In this document: piece after piece, positions 4,731 to 5,936 of the stretch | Numbering within the stretch: position 1 is the first letter of the stretch | Layout: each line of letters starts with the position of its first letter | NCBI GenBank assembly: GCA_028284565.1 | Contig: JANQRM010000172.1 | Span: forward strand, 1-5,936 | DNA length: 5,936 nucleotides | Reading direction: 5' to 3' | Origin: Anaerolineae bacterium | GTDB lineage: Bacteria; Chloroflexota; Anaerolineae; Aggregatilineales; Phototrophicaceae | Notes under the pieces: model-generated | What the model was told of the DNA's origin: nothing | Database searches by the model: none | The model's input: only the letters and a program-made list of their open reading frames with translations | Position numbers and translations under genes: made by a program

Positions 4731-5936
4731 TTACTCATATATCTCGACTTGGATTCCAACTTCACCCAATGCTTCTCGCAGGGTCTGCGATTGTTCAGCA
4801 CGGATAATACATGCCATTGGTCCCAAGCGACTTCCTAAAAACCGCCGTAACTGAGGTGAATCATAGATACGGTTCATGAGTTCTGGCGATGTCGTCCGCA
4901 GAAGCATGACTTGTTCAAACGTGACTTCTGCTTTTGCGCCCGATTGCCATGTTTGGAGCAGTTGCGTAATGGTATGTGGTATGGGCTTATTATCCAGATG
5001 GCGATTGAGAAACGCGGTTATGTGTTCATGTGTGATGCCTTGATCTTGTCCGCGTTGGATACCATTCGCATCTATCTTGTAGACATAGGTATTGCCAGCA
5101 CTCAGCCATGAGGTAAAGCGCGCTAATTGAAAGCGATCAAAGCGATTGACTCGCCGTGAAACTTGGATTGTTCCGTCCGTATTGACAACAATCGGGTCGG
5201 TATCATCTGGCACAATTACCCATTCGCCCATTTCAAAAAATGCCCGACCATAAGCTGTTAAGCGGACTGCATCATCCGCTGTATCGACCAATCCCAACCA
5301 ATGTAGCGGACCCATCAGGTAGAATTCCAGTAATGCTCCTTCGACGGCATCCCAACTCTCGAATCCACGTAGAAATGCTCCTTCTTCATTGCGGATATAC
5401 CAACTGTCATAATCACTCCCCGGACGTTGGAAGTCTGGCTCGACGTCTTTCACCATGTCAATGAATTCATCTATCGGCAACCAACCTTCTTCAGGGGCAA
5501 ATTCACCCAGCATACCCAGAATAGTTTGTCGCCCCACGACCGGATCGTATGCCCAGCCAGAGTCATCAGGAAAGAGTCCCGGTACATGCCATAAATCTCG
5601 ATAATGTGTACTGAGTCTCCACGCGTCTGCCAGCATCTTGACTTGCTCACTCCGATTTGCCGTCAACCAACGCCGAGCTTCCGCACGTTTCGGGAATGCA
5701 CGCCCATCACTTGTGGTCAACAAGTCCGCACTGACTCCGACTCCCAGCAAAAACGCCAAGCGGATTTCTCCGTCCGTCAGCATAAATTGCAAGAGGCGAT
5801 GGCGGTCATCATTCGAAAAATTGTTGCCTTCAACATGCGTTTCGTTCACCTGCAGATAGGCAAGCAGGGTGGTTAAGTCATCAACAAGAGAGGTATCCGC
5901 CTGCTGGATATTTTCGACAGCTTCAAGCGGAGGAAT
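4731..5936 (-). CDS. Helicase-associated (XPB/Ssl2 N-terminal-like) domain protein, C-terminal part (runs off right edge)
   Basis: The 401 visible residues are the C-terminal part of a longer protein: the frame is open to the right edge. A GTG at 5849 would give 372 residues, but the 29 codons upstream of it are coding-like (DLTTLLAYLQ continues the helical pattern after it), so that GTG is probably internal. The middle has GPLHWLGLVD (visible residues 209-218), a winged-helix-like element common in this family. From about residue 248 to 364 it resembles the helicase C-terminal domain 3 type (strand IVVNTDGTIQVSRRV, helix RFQLARFTSWL, TYVYKIDANGI, HITAFLNRHLDNKPIP). No Walker A or DEAH motif is visible, so this part has no ATPase of its own. 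By family knowledge such proteins are found beside or fused to XPB-like helicases and are thought to act in DNA repair or processing, but the function is unproven. It ends TAA at 4731-4733 against a shared hairpin. Confidence 0.8.
   Translation of the reverse strand: MPPLEAVENIQQADTSLVDDLTTLLAYLQVNETHVEGNNFSNDDRHRLLQFMLTDGEIRLAFLLGVGVSADLLTTSDGRAFPKRAEARRWLTANRSEQVKMLADAWRLSTHYRDLWHVPGLFPDDSGWAYDPVVGRQTILGMLGEFAPEEGWLPIDEFIDMVKDVEPDFQRPGSDYDSWYIRNEEGAFLRGFESWDAVEGALLEFYLMGPLHWLGLVDTADDAVRLTAYGRAFFEMGEWVIVPDDTDPIVVNTDGTIQVSRRVNRFDRFQLARFTSWLSAGNTYVYKIDANGIQRGQDQGITHEHITAFLNRHLDNKPIPHTITQLLQTWQSGAKAEVTFEQVMLLRTTSPELMNRIYDSPQLRRFLGSRLGPMACIIRAEQSQTLREALGEVGIQVEIYE

Overview
The window looks like a piece of a bacterial chromosome of moderate GC content, most likely from the Chloroflexota (Anaerolineae-like). 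This rests on a long Pro/Thr linker of the TPTPTPTNTPTPT type, which is common in secreted proteins of that phylum, a Flp-type pilin, and a protein with the C-terminal half of the helicase-associated (XPB/Ssl2 N-terminal-like) family that is common there. The assignment is inference. There are no RNA genes, insertion sequences, CRISPR arrays or phage genes.

Layout. Positions 1-446 (minus) are the 5' part of an alpha/beta-hydrolase that runs off the left edge. Positions 590-1117 (minus) encode a small two-helix membrane protein whose frame is broken by one in-frame TGA at codon 26. Positions 1189-2436 (minus) encode the most unusual protein here. It is a Flp-type prepilin head fused to 14 copies of a Thr/Ser/Gly heptad, a Pro/Thr linker and a C-terminal LamG/concanavalin A-like domain. 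Positions 2557-3732 (minus) encode a family 4 glycosyltransferase. A 140-bp divergent intergenic region follows, with a textbook MerR-type promoter (19-bp spacer with a centred palindrome) facing right. A weaker 19-bp-spacer candidate, also with an inverted repeat, faces left. Positions 3873-4694 (plus) encode a MerR-family regulator with a GyrI-like effector domain. A hairpin separates it from a convergent gene at 4731-5936 (minus), a helicase-associated-domain protein that continues past the right edge.

How the parts may work together. The MerR gene carries its own operator-like promoter, so autoregulation is the simplest reading. The pilin-LamG protein looks like a surface adhesin: a membrane-processed pilin N-terminus, a flexible and potentially O-glycosylated stalk, and a carbohydrate-binding-type tip. 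The glycosyltransferase immediately upstream on the same strand could modify such a stalk or act in exopolysaccharide synthesis, but nothing in the sequence proves a link. No tad/flp assembly genes are in the window. The two edge genes appear unrelated to the rest.
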